A DNA stretch of 64,000 nt from Halopenitus sp041821145 (lineage in GTDB: Archaea > Halobacteriota > Halobacteria > Halobacteriales > Haloferacaceae). Shown here one piece after another: positions 17,677-25,259 of this stretch. A program made the position numbers and the translations under genes. The notes below the pieces were generated by a model that saw only the letters and a program-made list of their open reading frames with translations, was not told the origin of the DNA and ran no database searches. The stretch lies in the NCBI RefSeq assembly GCF_041821145.1, contig NZ_JBGUBC010000001.1, forward strand, positions 1-64,000. Direction: 5' to 3'. Position 1 is the first letter of the stretch. Each line of letters starts with the position of its first letter.

Positions 17677-18200
17677 CGGGGAATCGTGAGGACGCCGAGG
17701 AGAACGAACAAAGCGGATCGGCGGAGCGAACGCCCGAAAACACGCGATTCCTCCTCGACGTGATGTGTGGCAGGCTCGCGAGATACCTCCGTTTTTGCGG
17801 CTACGATGCCGCCTATGCGCTCGATCGGGACGTCGAATCGGACGACCGAATTCTGTCGATCGCCCGCGAGGAGGACCGGACGCTGATCACTCGCGACGTG
17901 GAACTCGCCGAGCGCGCCGAGGACGCGATCCTCGTGAGTGCGCGCGACGTGACGGACCAACTCGAGGAGTTGGCGAAAGCGGGCGTGGAGATAACGATGG
18001 CGGAGACTCCACGGCGGTGTGGTCGCTGCAACGGACGGCTCCGCAGGTGTTCGACGGACGAGCAACTCGAACACGTTCCGGACGACCGACCGATCTGGCG
18101 ATGTCGCGACTGTGGCCACCGCTTTTGGCGTGGAAGCCACTGGAACCGTGTCGCGGAACAACTCGAATCCGTCGGGGACGGATCCGAAACCGAGCGATAG
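17673..18200 (+). CDS. Mut7-C RNase domain protein with zinc ribbon
   Basis: The 175-residue protein has the Mut7-C/PIN-like start FLLDVMCGRLARYLRFCGYD, then DDRILSIAREEDRTLITRDV and AILVSARDVTDQLEEL. It ends in a zinc ribbon: RRCGRCNGRL, then WRCRDCGHRFWRGSHW. The conserved acidic residues suggest an endoribonuclease. A charged 20-residue leader precedes the domain. The ATG overlaps the polX stop (ATGA), so it is translationally coupled to a DNA-repair polymerase. Its stop codon abuts the convergent membrane-protein gene with no spacer. The target RNA is unknown. Confidence 0.8.
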   Translation: MTGNREDAEENEQSGSAERTPENTRFLLDVMCGRLARYLRFCGYDAAYALDRDVESDDRILSIAREEDRTLITRDVELAERAEDAILVSARDVTDQLEELAKAGVEITMAETPRRCGRCNGRLRRCSTDEQLEHVPDDRPIWRCRDCGHRFWRGSHWNRVAEQLESVGDGSETER

Positions 18201-19217
18201 CTACTCGATGAACTCGGTATCCTCGTCGTCCCGGTCGGTAGTTCCGAGACTCGCGTTTCCGACGGTCGATCCTCGATCGGAGGCGGATCCTCCCGGGCCC
18301 GGGTCCGGCCACTCGGTGCGGCCACGTCGATCGGAGTCGGGCGATGAGCGTTCGGATGTCGACGATCTGTGAGATTCGGATCCGGCCCCTGACGATCGCG
18401 TGGACGTCGACGAGCGGTTCGTGGTCGACTCACGATCGGGGCCGCCATCGCGTCCCGACCCGGTCGGGGTCGACAGCCGCTCCGGCTCCGATCCACCGTC
18501 GCTGACGCTTGCGGTCCCCAAGCTTCCTCCCGGACCCGAGCCGGAAGCGGAGCCGGAACTCCGTGTCGTCACCGAAACGTCCTCCTCCCCGATGCGGTTG
18601 GCGTCGGGGTCGTTCGTCTGCGTCTCGACCGATCCGTCCGGGGTTCCACCGAGCAGGCCGACGCCGCCGACTCCATGGAGTTGGCTGCGCTCGACCTCGA
18701 CGACCCGGGTTTCACCCTCATGGGTGACCTCAAGCGTGACGGTCCCGCCGGGGTCGTTTCGGGTCTTGAAGTTGGCGACCCCGACGAACAGACACCAAAA
18801 GGTTGTCGCGGCGCCGAGGAAGTAGACGCCGGCAGTCGGCAGGGTGAGATCCACTAACTCCGGACGGGGACTGTTGATCCAGTGGTACGGGTACGCGTAC
18901 GAGAACAGCGCGACGCCGAGCGCCATGATCGCGGCGCCGACGATCGACGCCGCGCGGGTAGTTCGACCGGCCGGAAGGACGCTCATCACGCCGAGCATCG
19001 CGAGCGGCAGGCCGATCCCACCGAGAATCCCGCCGATCCATCGCGCGTCAGCGAGGCTGTACGCTTCCATCGACGGGATGAGGTCCGTGCCCGCGGCCAC
19101 GATCCCGGCCACGATGAGCAGGATACCGACGACGAAGAGCCCGACCCCCAGATACAGCCGCCGGAGGCTCGTCGTCGACCGACCTCCGTCCCCGTATACC
19201 TCCGAGAGACTGGTCAT
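18201..19217 (-). CDS. Haloarchaeal membrane protein with disordered Ser/Thr tail
   Basis: The 338-residue protein has four or five N-terminal helices (LYLGVGLFVVGILLIVAG, WIGGILGGIGLPLAMLGVM, ASIVGAAIMALGVALFSYAY, AGVYFLGAATTFWCLFVGVA), then a short soluble region with EVTHEGETRVVEVERS, and a long Ser/Gly/Asp/Arg-rich tail from about residue 215 that should be disordered. I know similar haloarchaeal proteins only as a family of unknown function. The tail could contact DNA or proteins in the cytoplasm; this is speculation. It diverges from the next gene. Confidence 0.65.
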   Translation of the reverse strand: MTSLSEVYGDGGRSTTSLRRLYLGVGLFVVGILLIVAGIVAAGTDLIPSMEAYSLADARWIGGILGGIGLPLAMLGVMSVLPAGRTTRAASIVGAAIMALGVALFSYAYPYHWINSPRPELVDLTLPTAGVYFLGAATTFWCLFVGVANFKTRNDPGGTVTLEVTHEGETRVVEVERSQLHGVGGVGLLGGTPDGSVETQTNDPDANRIGEEDVSVTTRSSGSASGSGPGGSLGTASVSDGGSEPERLSTPTGSGRDGGPDRESTTNRSSTSTRSSGAGSESHRSSTSERSSPDSDRRGRTEWPDPGPGGSASDRGSTVGNASLGTTDRDDEDTEFIE

Positions 19218-19322
19218 ACGCGTCGTTTGTGGCCCATCCTCAAAACACTACGTCAGACGCACGCGTGACAAGACGCGATCGCCTTCGAAAGAATTACACG
19301 GACGCTCGGGAATCGTTTCCGT

Positions 19323-19610
19323 ATGAGCGAGGCAGAGGATGCGGAGAACGCGGAGCCCGATGTCGAACTCGGCGAGGGGCAGACGATCGAGGGACAGCCG
19401 GTCGCGCGCGTGGCCTCCCGGCTCGTCTGGCCGAAGTCGAGCGGCGACGTCGCGGCTCAGGAGAGATCGGCGACGATCCGAACACCGGATGGTCCCCGCG
19501 AGCTGTCCACGGTGCTTGAGGAGACCGACGAGACGTTCTTCGAGACTCGTCGAGCGTTCATCGACGCCGTCGAGGACGTGATCGGCCGCGGACCGATAAC
19601 CTCCGAGTGA
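19323..19610 (+). CDS. DUF5789-like small acidic protein
   Basis: The 95-residue protein reads as an acidic leader, then EGQPVARVASRLVWPKSSG and TIRTPDGPRELSTVLEE, then a helical TFFETRRAFIDAVEDVIG. The WPKS and IRTPDGPREL motifs match a haloarchaeal family I recall as DUF5789. No function is known. It has its own promoter region, shared with the divergent membrane-protein gene. Confidence 0.65.
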   Translation: MSEAEDAENAEPDVELGEGQTIEGQPVARVASRLVWPKSSGDVAAQERSATIRTPDGPRELSTVLEETDETFFETRRAFIDAVEDVIGRGPITSE

Positions 19611-19727
19611 GATCGGCAGATCACGAACCGTCGCGTGAAGTACCTCGGGGTCAAGCCCCGTGGCATTCGCCTTGAACCGTCGCGTAAAACACGACCGCTT
19701 TTCTCCCCTGAGCACGGATCGGTGGGT

Positions 19728-20201
19728 ATGACACTTCCGTTCGATCCCGCGACGATCGATGGCGAGGACTTCGGCGAGGAGGAGATCGTCCTCGAAACGG
19801 ATCACGAATCAGCGATCGAACACGTCCGGTCCATCTGCTCGGACGTCGGATTCGGCTTTCCTACGGAGTTCTCACCGGCGGAGATGCTCAACGAGAAGGT
19901 GGATGCCGACCGCGATCCGTACTACGTGCTCGGCGCGTGTAACCCCGCGGTGGCCGATCGCGCACTCGATGCCACCGGCGGGGATATCGGTGCGTTATTC
20001 CCGTGTAACATGGTCATAGCGCAGATCGCTCCCGGGAAACAGCGTGTCTATCACGTCTCTATCATGCGGATCGCCCGTCTGTTGGGGATGGTCGAGGAGA
20101 CGGAGACGGAAGAAATGGACGCGATCATCGCGGAGACCGGCGAGCTGGTCTCGGAGACGTTCGAGCGGCTTGCCGAACTCGACGTCGCGATCGACGAGTA
20201 G
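19728..20201 (+). CDS. DUF302 domain protein
   Basis: The 157-residue protein contains the DUF302 core: DVGFGFPTEFSPAEML, then DPYYVLGACNPAVADRALD and GALFPCNMVIAQIAPGKQRV, ending in a helical acidic tail. DUF302 proteins have a small alpha-beta fold and unknown role, sometimes near thiol or metal genes. The Cys in GACNP and FPCNM could be functional. The ATG at 19728 gives MTLPFDPATIDG; the longer upstream frame is not protein-like. It converges on nreA across 90 nt. Confidence 0.8.
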   Translation: MTLPFDPATIDGEDFGEEEIVLETDHESAIEHVRSICSDVGFGFPTEFSPAEMLNEKVDADRDPYYVLGACNPAVADRALDATGGDIGALFPCNMVIAQIAPGKQRVYHVSIMRIARLLGMVEETETEEMDAIIAETGELVSETFERLAELDVAIDE

Positions 20202-20291
20202 CGACGAATCGTGACGTGTAGTGGGGAATATTGACACGTAGAGCGACGAGATGGACAGTAGAGACGACCCGCGAGAGTCGAGACCCGAACC

Positions 20292-21560
20292 TTACGACCC
20301 CAGAAACTCCCGAAGGTCGGTCTGGAGACCGGACGCCATGGTGGACTTGCGGCGGAGATCCGAAAGCGAGACCGGCAGGTGGTCCGCGACACCCCGAATC
20401 GCCTCACCGAAGGTCTCCGCGGTGCCGTGTTCGCCCTCAAAGGCGTTCCGGACCGACTCGCGGACCTGCCAGACGCCGACGGGACCCCAGTACTCGTCGG
20501 AGACGTGTCTCAGGACGATCGCCTTTGCCTGCCGGTCCCGATCGGAGAGGTGTTCGAGCACGCCGAGGCGCGCGGCGTAGTAGGCACCGGCGGTTTCCTC
20601 GACGTAGCCGGTGCGCCCCTCACGCCCCTCGTGGGCGGCTGCGAGATAAGTTCCGGCCTCGGGATCCGGGTTCCACACGCTGCCTGGCGCCTTCATCTCC
20701 ACGAGTTCGTACTCGAAGCGGCCGGGCGCGAGGATCACCCAGAAGGCGTTTCCGAGGTACTCGTTGCGATGGATCTCGACGCGATCGACGCTCGGCGCGT
20801 CCCGGATCGTCCCGCGAAGGTACTTCCCGATCGTATCGTCCACAGCCGTGATCGACCACCGCGTCGGAACGAGCCTGCGGTTCTCCCCGCGACCGAGAGC
20901 GCCCGCCGAGAGGATGGAGTTGATGTCATAGACGTCGAACCCGCGGCGATAGAGGTAGGTCATCGCTCCCTGCGCCCGCCAGTCGTCGTCCTCAAGGGTC
21001 TTCTCGACGGGACGAGGAACGTGCGGATTTTCGCCGAGGGTCGCCTCTTTGGCGCGCGCGCTCGGGCCGACCGGAGCGCCGTGGTCGCTCTCGTCGACGT
21101 CGAGATCGAGATCGGGTTTCGATCCGAGTCCGATCTCGACGTCGACCGGCCGGTCGGCGATCGCGACCTCACGTTGGGTCCCGAGCCACCCATCCCAGGC
21201 GTCGTGAACCGAATCGACGTCAGTCGGTCGATTCGAGTTGAGCAGGCTCGTTCGTCGCTCGAAGACGTCGGCGATCGAGACGCCCTCATCGTACCAGGCG
21301 CCGGACGTCCGGAATCGGTCGGCCTGTTCCTCGCGGCCGACTGGCGAGAGGATCCCGGTCGAGACGTTCGGATAGTTCGATCGGCCGACGAAGATCGATG
21401 GCGAGACCGATCCGACGATCGAGTCGCCCGAAAGCGACTCCTCGAAGCGATCCTGGAAGGTCTCGACGTGATCGAGGATCGCGTAGTCCTTCTCCTCGGC
21501 GAGTCGCCGTCGCTCGGCGCGCTCGTTCCGCTCGAACTCCACGAACTCGTCGAGCCGCAT
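20292..21560 (-). CDS. nreA: DNA repair protein NreA
   Basis: The 422-residue protein has the Nre N-terminal region (SPSIFVGRSNYPNVSTGILSP) and C-terminal region (RRLVPTRWSITAVDDTIG, then HRNEYLGNAFWVILAPGRFE and EYWGPVGVWQVRESVRNAFE). It ends GLQTDLREFLGS, which fits a PCNA-interacting peptide (Q-x-x-L-x-x-F-L) as described for NreA. NreA acts with PCNA in repair of crosslink-type damage in Haloferax. The gene is followed downstream by a convergent DUF302 gene and preceded by tfb in the same direction. Confidence 0.88.
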   Translation of the reverse strand: MRLDEFVEFERNERAERRRLAEEKDYAILDHVETFQDRFEESLSGDSIVGSVSPSIFVGRSNYPNVSTGILSPVGREEQADRFRTSGAWYDEGVSIADVFERRTSLLNSNRPTDVDSVHDAWDGWLGTQREVAIADRPVDVEIGLGSKPDLDLDVDESDHGAPVGPSARAKEATLGENPHVPRPVEKTLEDDDWRAQGAMTYLYRRGFDVYDINSILSAGALGRGENRRLVPTRWSITAVDDTIGKYLRGTIRDAPSVDRVEIHRNEYLGNAFWVILAPGRFEYELVEMKAPGSVWNPDPEAGTYLAAAHEGREGRTGYVEETAGAYYAARLGVLEHLSDRDRQAKAIVLRHVSDEYWGPVGVWQVRESVRNAFEGEHGTAETFGEAIRGVADHLPVSLSDLRRKSTMASGLQTDLREFLGS

Positions 21561-21631
21561 TCATCGTCCCGTTGGAGGTGCCCCGGCTTGAAGGTTGCCC
21601 GACGTGGGGCTCGTCTGCCGTCGTGTCGATC

Positions 21632-22618
21632 CTAAGTGGGAATGCCCATCGCCTCGATCTGCTCTTGATACCGGTTGCGGATGGTGACCTCGGTCACCTG
21701 CGCAACGCTTGCGACCTCCCGTTGGGTCTTCTTCTCGTTACACAAAAGCGAGGCGGCGTAGATCGCGGCGGCGGCATAGCCAGTTGGGGACTTCCCCGAG
21801 AGCAACCCCTGTTCCGCGGTGGTCTCGATGATCTCGTTGGCTTTCGATTGAACTTCCTCGGAGAGTTCCAGTTCCGAACAGAAGCGAGGGACGTATTTCT
21901 TCGGGTCGACCGGCCGCATCTCGAGGCCGAGTTCCTGGGAGATGTACCGATACGTTCGGCCGATCTCCTTGCGCTCGACGCGTGATACTTCCGATATCTC
22001 CTCGAGCGATCGGGGAATTCCCTCCTTGCGACAGGCGGCGTACAGTGCGGAGGTGGAGACGCCTTCGATCGACCGCCCGCGGATGAGGTCCTCGTCGAGT
22101 GCGCGGCGATAGATCACCGAGGCGACCTCCCGAACGGACCGCGGGACGCCGAGCGCCGAGGCCATCCGGTCGACCTCCGAGAGCGCGAACTGCAGGTTCC
22201 GCTCGCCGGCGTCCTTCGTGCGAATGCGCTCTTGCCATTTGCGCAACCGATGCATCTGTGACCGCTTTTTCGAGGAGATCGACCGACCGTAGGCGTCCTT
22301 GTCCTTCCAGTCGATCGTTGTCGTCAACCCCTTGTCGTGCATCGTCTTCGTGGTCGGGGCACCGACCCGGGATTTCGACTGCCGTTCGGAGTGGTTGAAC
22401 GCCCGCCATTCGGGGCCGGGATCGATCTGTTCCTCCTCGACGATGAGGCCGGTCTCCTCGTGGATGAGTTCCCCGTCGGCCGTCCGCGTCAGATCCTCCG
22501 GATCGAGATCATCGACGTCGATTTCGTCGGCGTCGGCCGCCTCCTCGTCGGCCGATCGCTCCTCCCCCTGACGCGTACGCCCTCGATCATGTTCCCGCTG
22601 GCGGGTTGGCCGTGTCAT
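21632..22618 (-). CDS. tfb: Transcription initiation factor B lacking zinc-ribbon cysteines
   Basis: The 328-residue protein has the TFB order: acidic leader, zinc-ribbon position, B-reader/linker, and two cyclin repeats. The linker GPEWRAFNHSERQSKSRVG and DWKDKDAYGRSIS are intact, as are cyclin repeats with YAACRKEGIPRSLEEISEVS and SPTGYAAAAIYAASLL, and the end TEVTIRNRYQEQIEAMG. At the ribbon, usual Cys pairs read LDPEDLTRTADG and HEETGLIVEEE, so no zinc ligand remains. Haloarchaea have several TFBs and I recall such cysteine-less members elsewhere. RNA polymerase docking by this ribbon should therefore differ. A TTTTAA box near 22650 gives a leader of only a few nt. Confidence 0.9.
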   Translation of the reverse strand: MTRPTRQREHDRGRTRQGEERSADEEAADADEIDVDDLDPEDLTRTADGELIHEETGLIVEEEQIDPGPEWRAFNHSERQSKSRVGAPTTKTMHDKGLTTTIDWKDKDAYGRSISSKKRSQMHRLRKWQERIRTKDAGERNLQFALSEVDRMASALGVPRSVREVASVIYRRALDEDLIRGRSIEGVSTSALYAACRKEGIPRSLEEISEVSRVERKEIGRTYRYISQELGLEMRPVDPKKYVPRFCSELELSEEVQSKANEIIETTAEQGLLSGKSPTGYAAAAIYAASLLCNEKKTQREVASVAQVTEVTIRNRYQEQIEAMGIPT

Positions 22619-22743
22619 CGCATTTATATAGTAATCGATCCGACCAAGTTAAAAGTTCGGCCAAAATCGGGAGATCCCAACCGACGGTAAAACCCACGGA
22701 CCGATCGAGGACCCTTTGCCGGGGGACCACGAGGATCGGAACG

Positions 22744-23334
22744 ATGCCGACCATCGACTGCGATCCCGACGCCGCTCGCGATCGGCTCGTCGAGGCGGGC
22801 GTCGAGATCGAACCGGGAAACACCGAACATGAACGCTGGCGGGCCGAGCGCGACGGGGCAGTCGCGGTCGCCTACGAGGGATCCCTCGTCGTACAGGGCG
22901 AGAATCCGACCGCGATCACCTCCCTTCTGTCGGATGGGAGCGGGCGGGCCCACGTCTACTTCGATGGTGCCTCCCGCGGCAACCCGGGGCCGGCAGCGGT
23001 CGGCTGGTGTCTCGTGACGAGCGACGGGATCGTCGCCGAGGGGGGACGACGGATCGGCGAGGCGACGAACAATCAGGCCGAATACGAGGCACTGCTGGCG
23101 GCACTGCGGGCGGCCAAGGGATATGGCTTCGATGAGATCGACGTCCGTGGCGACTCCGAGTTGATCGTAAAGCAGGTGCGGGGAGAATGGAACGTAAACG
23201 ATCCCACGCTCCAGGAATACCGGATCGAGGCACGTTCGCTTCTGGAGTCGTTCGATCGTTTCTCGATCGCCCACGTTCCCCGTTCGGTGAACGATCGCGC
23301 CGACGAACTCGCCAACGAGGCGCTCGACGAATAG
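22744..23334 (+). CDS. rnhA: Ribonuclease HI
   Basis: The 196-residue protein has a 65-residue N-terminal extension and an RNase H fold with all four acidic sites: HVYFDGASRGNPGPAAVGW (Asp), NNQAEYEALLAAL (Glu), IDVRGDSELIVKQV (Asp) and NDRADELANEAL (Asp). It cleaves RNA in RNA-DNA hybrids and helps remove primers and R-loops. Like other archaeal RNase HI enzymes it lacks the bacterial basic protrusion. It diverges from tfb over a 125-nt gap and is followed by its customary operon partner. Confidence 0.93.
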   Translation: MPTIDCDPDAARDRLVEAGVEIEPGNTEHERWRAERDGAVAVAYEGSLVVQGENPTAITSLLSDGSGRAHVYFDGASRGNPGPAAVGWCLVTSDGIVAEGGRRIGEATNNQAEYEALLAALRAAKGYGFDEIDVRGDSELIVKQVRGEWNVNDPTLQEYRIEARSLLESFDRFSIAHVPRSVNDRADELANEALDE

Positions 23335-23422
23335 CGCCGGATGACGCCGTCCCGAAGTGCGACGCCGGGACGCTGGGAAACGAACGAGTAAAGCGGCCGG
23401 AGCCCCGACGATACATCGAACG

Positions 23423-24037
23423 ATGACCGAAGGGATCGAGGGCGCAGGAACCGGGAGAATGAACGGGGACGACGGGGGCGAAGCCGTCGACGCCGGCGAA
23501 CGCGTTCCCGACATGCCCGGGGACGTCACAAAGGAGGCCGAGCGACTGACTCGACTCGCTCGGAACGCGACCGATCCGGACGCCGCCGACGCCTATCGTG
23601 ACCGGCGCTCGGAACTGGTGGCCGAACACGAGTACACGCCTCGAGTCCGCGAGGACGACGACACGCTCGTTCTGTATCCGAGCGAGTGGGTCGAGGATGG
23701 AACGGTCAAGATCGACCGGATCGAGGAGACCGACCGGGCAGTAGAGCGATCGCTTTCAGGGGCCGGCGACCCCGATCGGTATCGGACGGTCGCCGAGAAG
23801 AACGCGGAGATCGTCGCCCGAGTCGACGATGCGTACGGTCCCGATCACGCAGCCAACGTGCGCGCATACGGAGAGTTCCTCGAGAACCACCACGTTCGAA
23901 GCCTCCCGGAGGCGACGATCGACGACCGCGAGGAGTTCCTGACGGAGTATTACCCGCGGAACGCCTGGCCGACGGACGATCAGCGGGCGATCGTGGAGCG
24001 ATCGCTTGCGATCCTTTCGGAACTCCTCGAAGAATGA
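23423..24037 (+). CDS. RnhA operon protein
   Basis: The 204-residue acidic protein is the conserved haloarchaeal neighbour of rnhA. It has an early helical segment, TKEAERLTRLARNATDPDAA, then DRRSELVAEHEYTPRVRED and VLYPSEWVEDGTVKIDRIEE, then a C-terminal half with GDPDRYRTVAEKNAEIVARV and YYPRNAWPTDDQRAIVERSL. No catalytic motif stands out. The pairing with rnhA suggests a role in RNA-DNA hybrid metabolism, but this is inferred from position. The start could also be the internal ATG at 23459. Confidence 0.75.
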   Translation: MTEGIEGAGTGRMNGDDGGEAVDAGERVPDMPGDVTKEAERLTRLARNATDPDAADAYRDRRSELVAEHEYTPRVREDDDTLVLYPSEWVEDGTVKIDRIEETDRAVERSLSGAGDPDRYRTVAEKNAEIVARVDDAYGPDHAANVRAYGEFLENHHVRSLPEATIDDREEFLTEYYPRNAWPTDDQRAIVERSLAILSELLEE

Positions 24038-24109
24038 ACTCACCGGTATGAACCGTCTCGGCCAGTTCCCCCTGTAGATCCGACGTGACGGTCCGGACGG
24101 ACGCGAAGA

Positions 24110-24469
24110 CTATCGGCGATCGTCGATGAGATCGCGGACTTCGGCGACACGCTCCTGATCGGTGAGGAACTTCGAGAGGGTCCAGTCGAGCCGCTCGAGA
24201 ACGGCGTCGTGTCCCTCGTCCGTCAGCTCGTACTGGTTGGTACGTTTATCGAGTTCACTCTTTTCGACCAATCCGAGATCGACGAGATCGTCGAGATTTG
24301 GATAGAGACGACCGTGATTGACGTCCTCGCCGTAGTAATCCTCGAGTTCGCGTTTGATCGCGAGCCCGTACATCGCCTCCCGCGAGAGGATGATGAGGAC
24401 GTTCTGTTGAAACGCGGTCAGGTCTCTGATGACGCTTCCCCTGGCACGAACGGATTGTGCCTCTGACAT
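24110..24469 (-). CDS. PadR family transcriptional regulator
   Basis: The 119-residue protein is a winged-helix PadR regulator: DLTAFQQNVLIILSREAMYG, LAIKRELEDYYGEDVNHGRL, YPNLDDLVDLGLVEKSELDK and TNQYELTDEGHDAVLERLDW. The C-terminal helix is short, giving the small PadR form that dimerises through it. I use ATG 24469 rather than 24481, because a TATA box centred about 25 nt upstream (24490-24498) points to a leaderless transcript beginning at 24469. A perfect palindrome lies between the two. It converges on the rnhA operon protein. Confidence 0.85.
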   Translation of the reverse strand: MSEAQSVRARGSVIRDLTAFQQNVLIILSREAMYGLAIKRELEDYYGEDVNHGRLYPNLDDLVDLGLVEKSELDKRTNQYELTDEGHDAVLERLDWTLSKFLTDQERVAEVRDLIDDRR

Positions 24470-24470
24470 A

Positions 24471-24498
24471 GTGTCAGGCATGACACCCGTATATATAA
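24471..24498 (-). promoter_or_regulatory. padR promoter with palindromic operator
   Basis: On the minus strand GGTTATATATAC (TATA at 24490-24498) is followed by a perfect 6-4-6 palindrome, GTGTCA-TGCC-TGACAC, at 24471-24486, then the ATG at 24469. A dimer binding here would block initiation, so autoregulation is likely. Confidence 0.6.
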
Positions 24499-24603
24499 CC
24501 CTTGGCAAGCGAATCGACTCCGGGCGAGCGGATCCGAACTGACGGAGATTCACACGAGTGATCCCGAAAGGGCTTTGACGCCGTTGGCCGGACGAGGGGA
24601 CGC

Positions 24604-25137
24604 ATGACGAACCTCTGGACGGATCTCGAGACCGGACCGAACCCCCCGGAAACGATCTACGCCGTCGTCGAGTGTCTGAAGGGAGAACGGAACAAATACG
24701 AGTATGACAAGGACGTCCCCGGCGTGGTGCTCGACCGGGTCCTCCACTCGAACGTGCACTATCCCTCCGATTACGGGTTCATCCCGCAGTCGTATTACGA
24801 CGACGAGGACCCCTTCGACGTGCTCGTCCTCGTCGAGGACGCGACCTTCCCCGGTTGTGTCATCGAGGCACGTCCCATCGCATTGATGCGGATGGACGAC
24901 GACGGCGAGCAAGACGACAAGGTGATCGCGGTGCCGAGCGAGGACCCGCGATATGATCACATGAACGATCTGGAGGACATCACCACCCAGACCAGAGACG
25001 AGATAGACGAGTTCTTCTCGACTTACAAGAACCTCGAGGCGGGCAAGGAAGTCGAAACGCTCGGCTGGGAGGACGCGGAGGCGGCCAAGGACGCCATCGA
25101 GCACGCACGCGAACTCTACGACGAACAGATAGCGTAG
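24604..25137 (+). CDS. ppa: Inorganic pyrophosphatase, family I
   Basis: The 177-residue protein hydrolyses pyrophosphate to phosphate. It carries the family I active site: ECLKGERNKYEYDKDVPG, HYPSDYGFIPQSYYDDEDPF, DVLVLVEDATFPGC and MRMDDDGEQDDKVIAVP, with the acidic metal ligands all present. The length matches archaeal homologues. It removes pyrophosphate made in tRNA charging and nucleic-acid synthesis. It diverges from padR; a weak TTTGAC-like box is the only promoter hint. Confidence 0.95.
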   Translation: MTNLWTDLETGPNPPETIYAVVECLKGERNKYEYDKDVPGVVLDRVLHSNVHYPSDYGFIPQSYYDDEDPFDVLVLVEDATFPGCVIEARPIALMRMDDDGEQDDKVIAVPSEDPRYDHMNDLEDITTQTRDEIDEFFSTYKNLEAGKEVETLGWEDAEAAKDAIEHARELYDEQIA

Positions 25138-25259
25138 GCGGTCCGAGGAGCCGGGACGCCGTCCGGCGAAAATGACTACTCGCGATCGAGTGGTAATTAC
25201 TGCTGAACATTCGGTTCGGAAGTTTCTTTGGTAGTCTCGCGGATTTCAGCGTACAGGCA

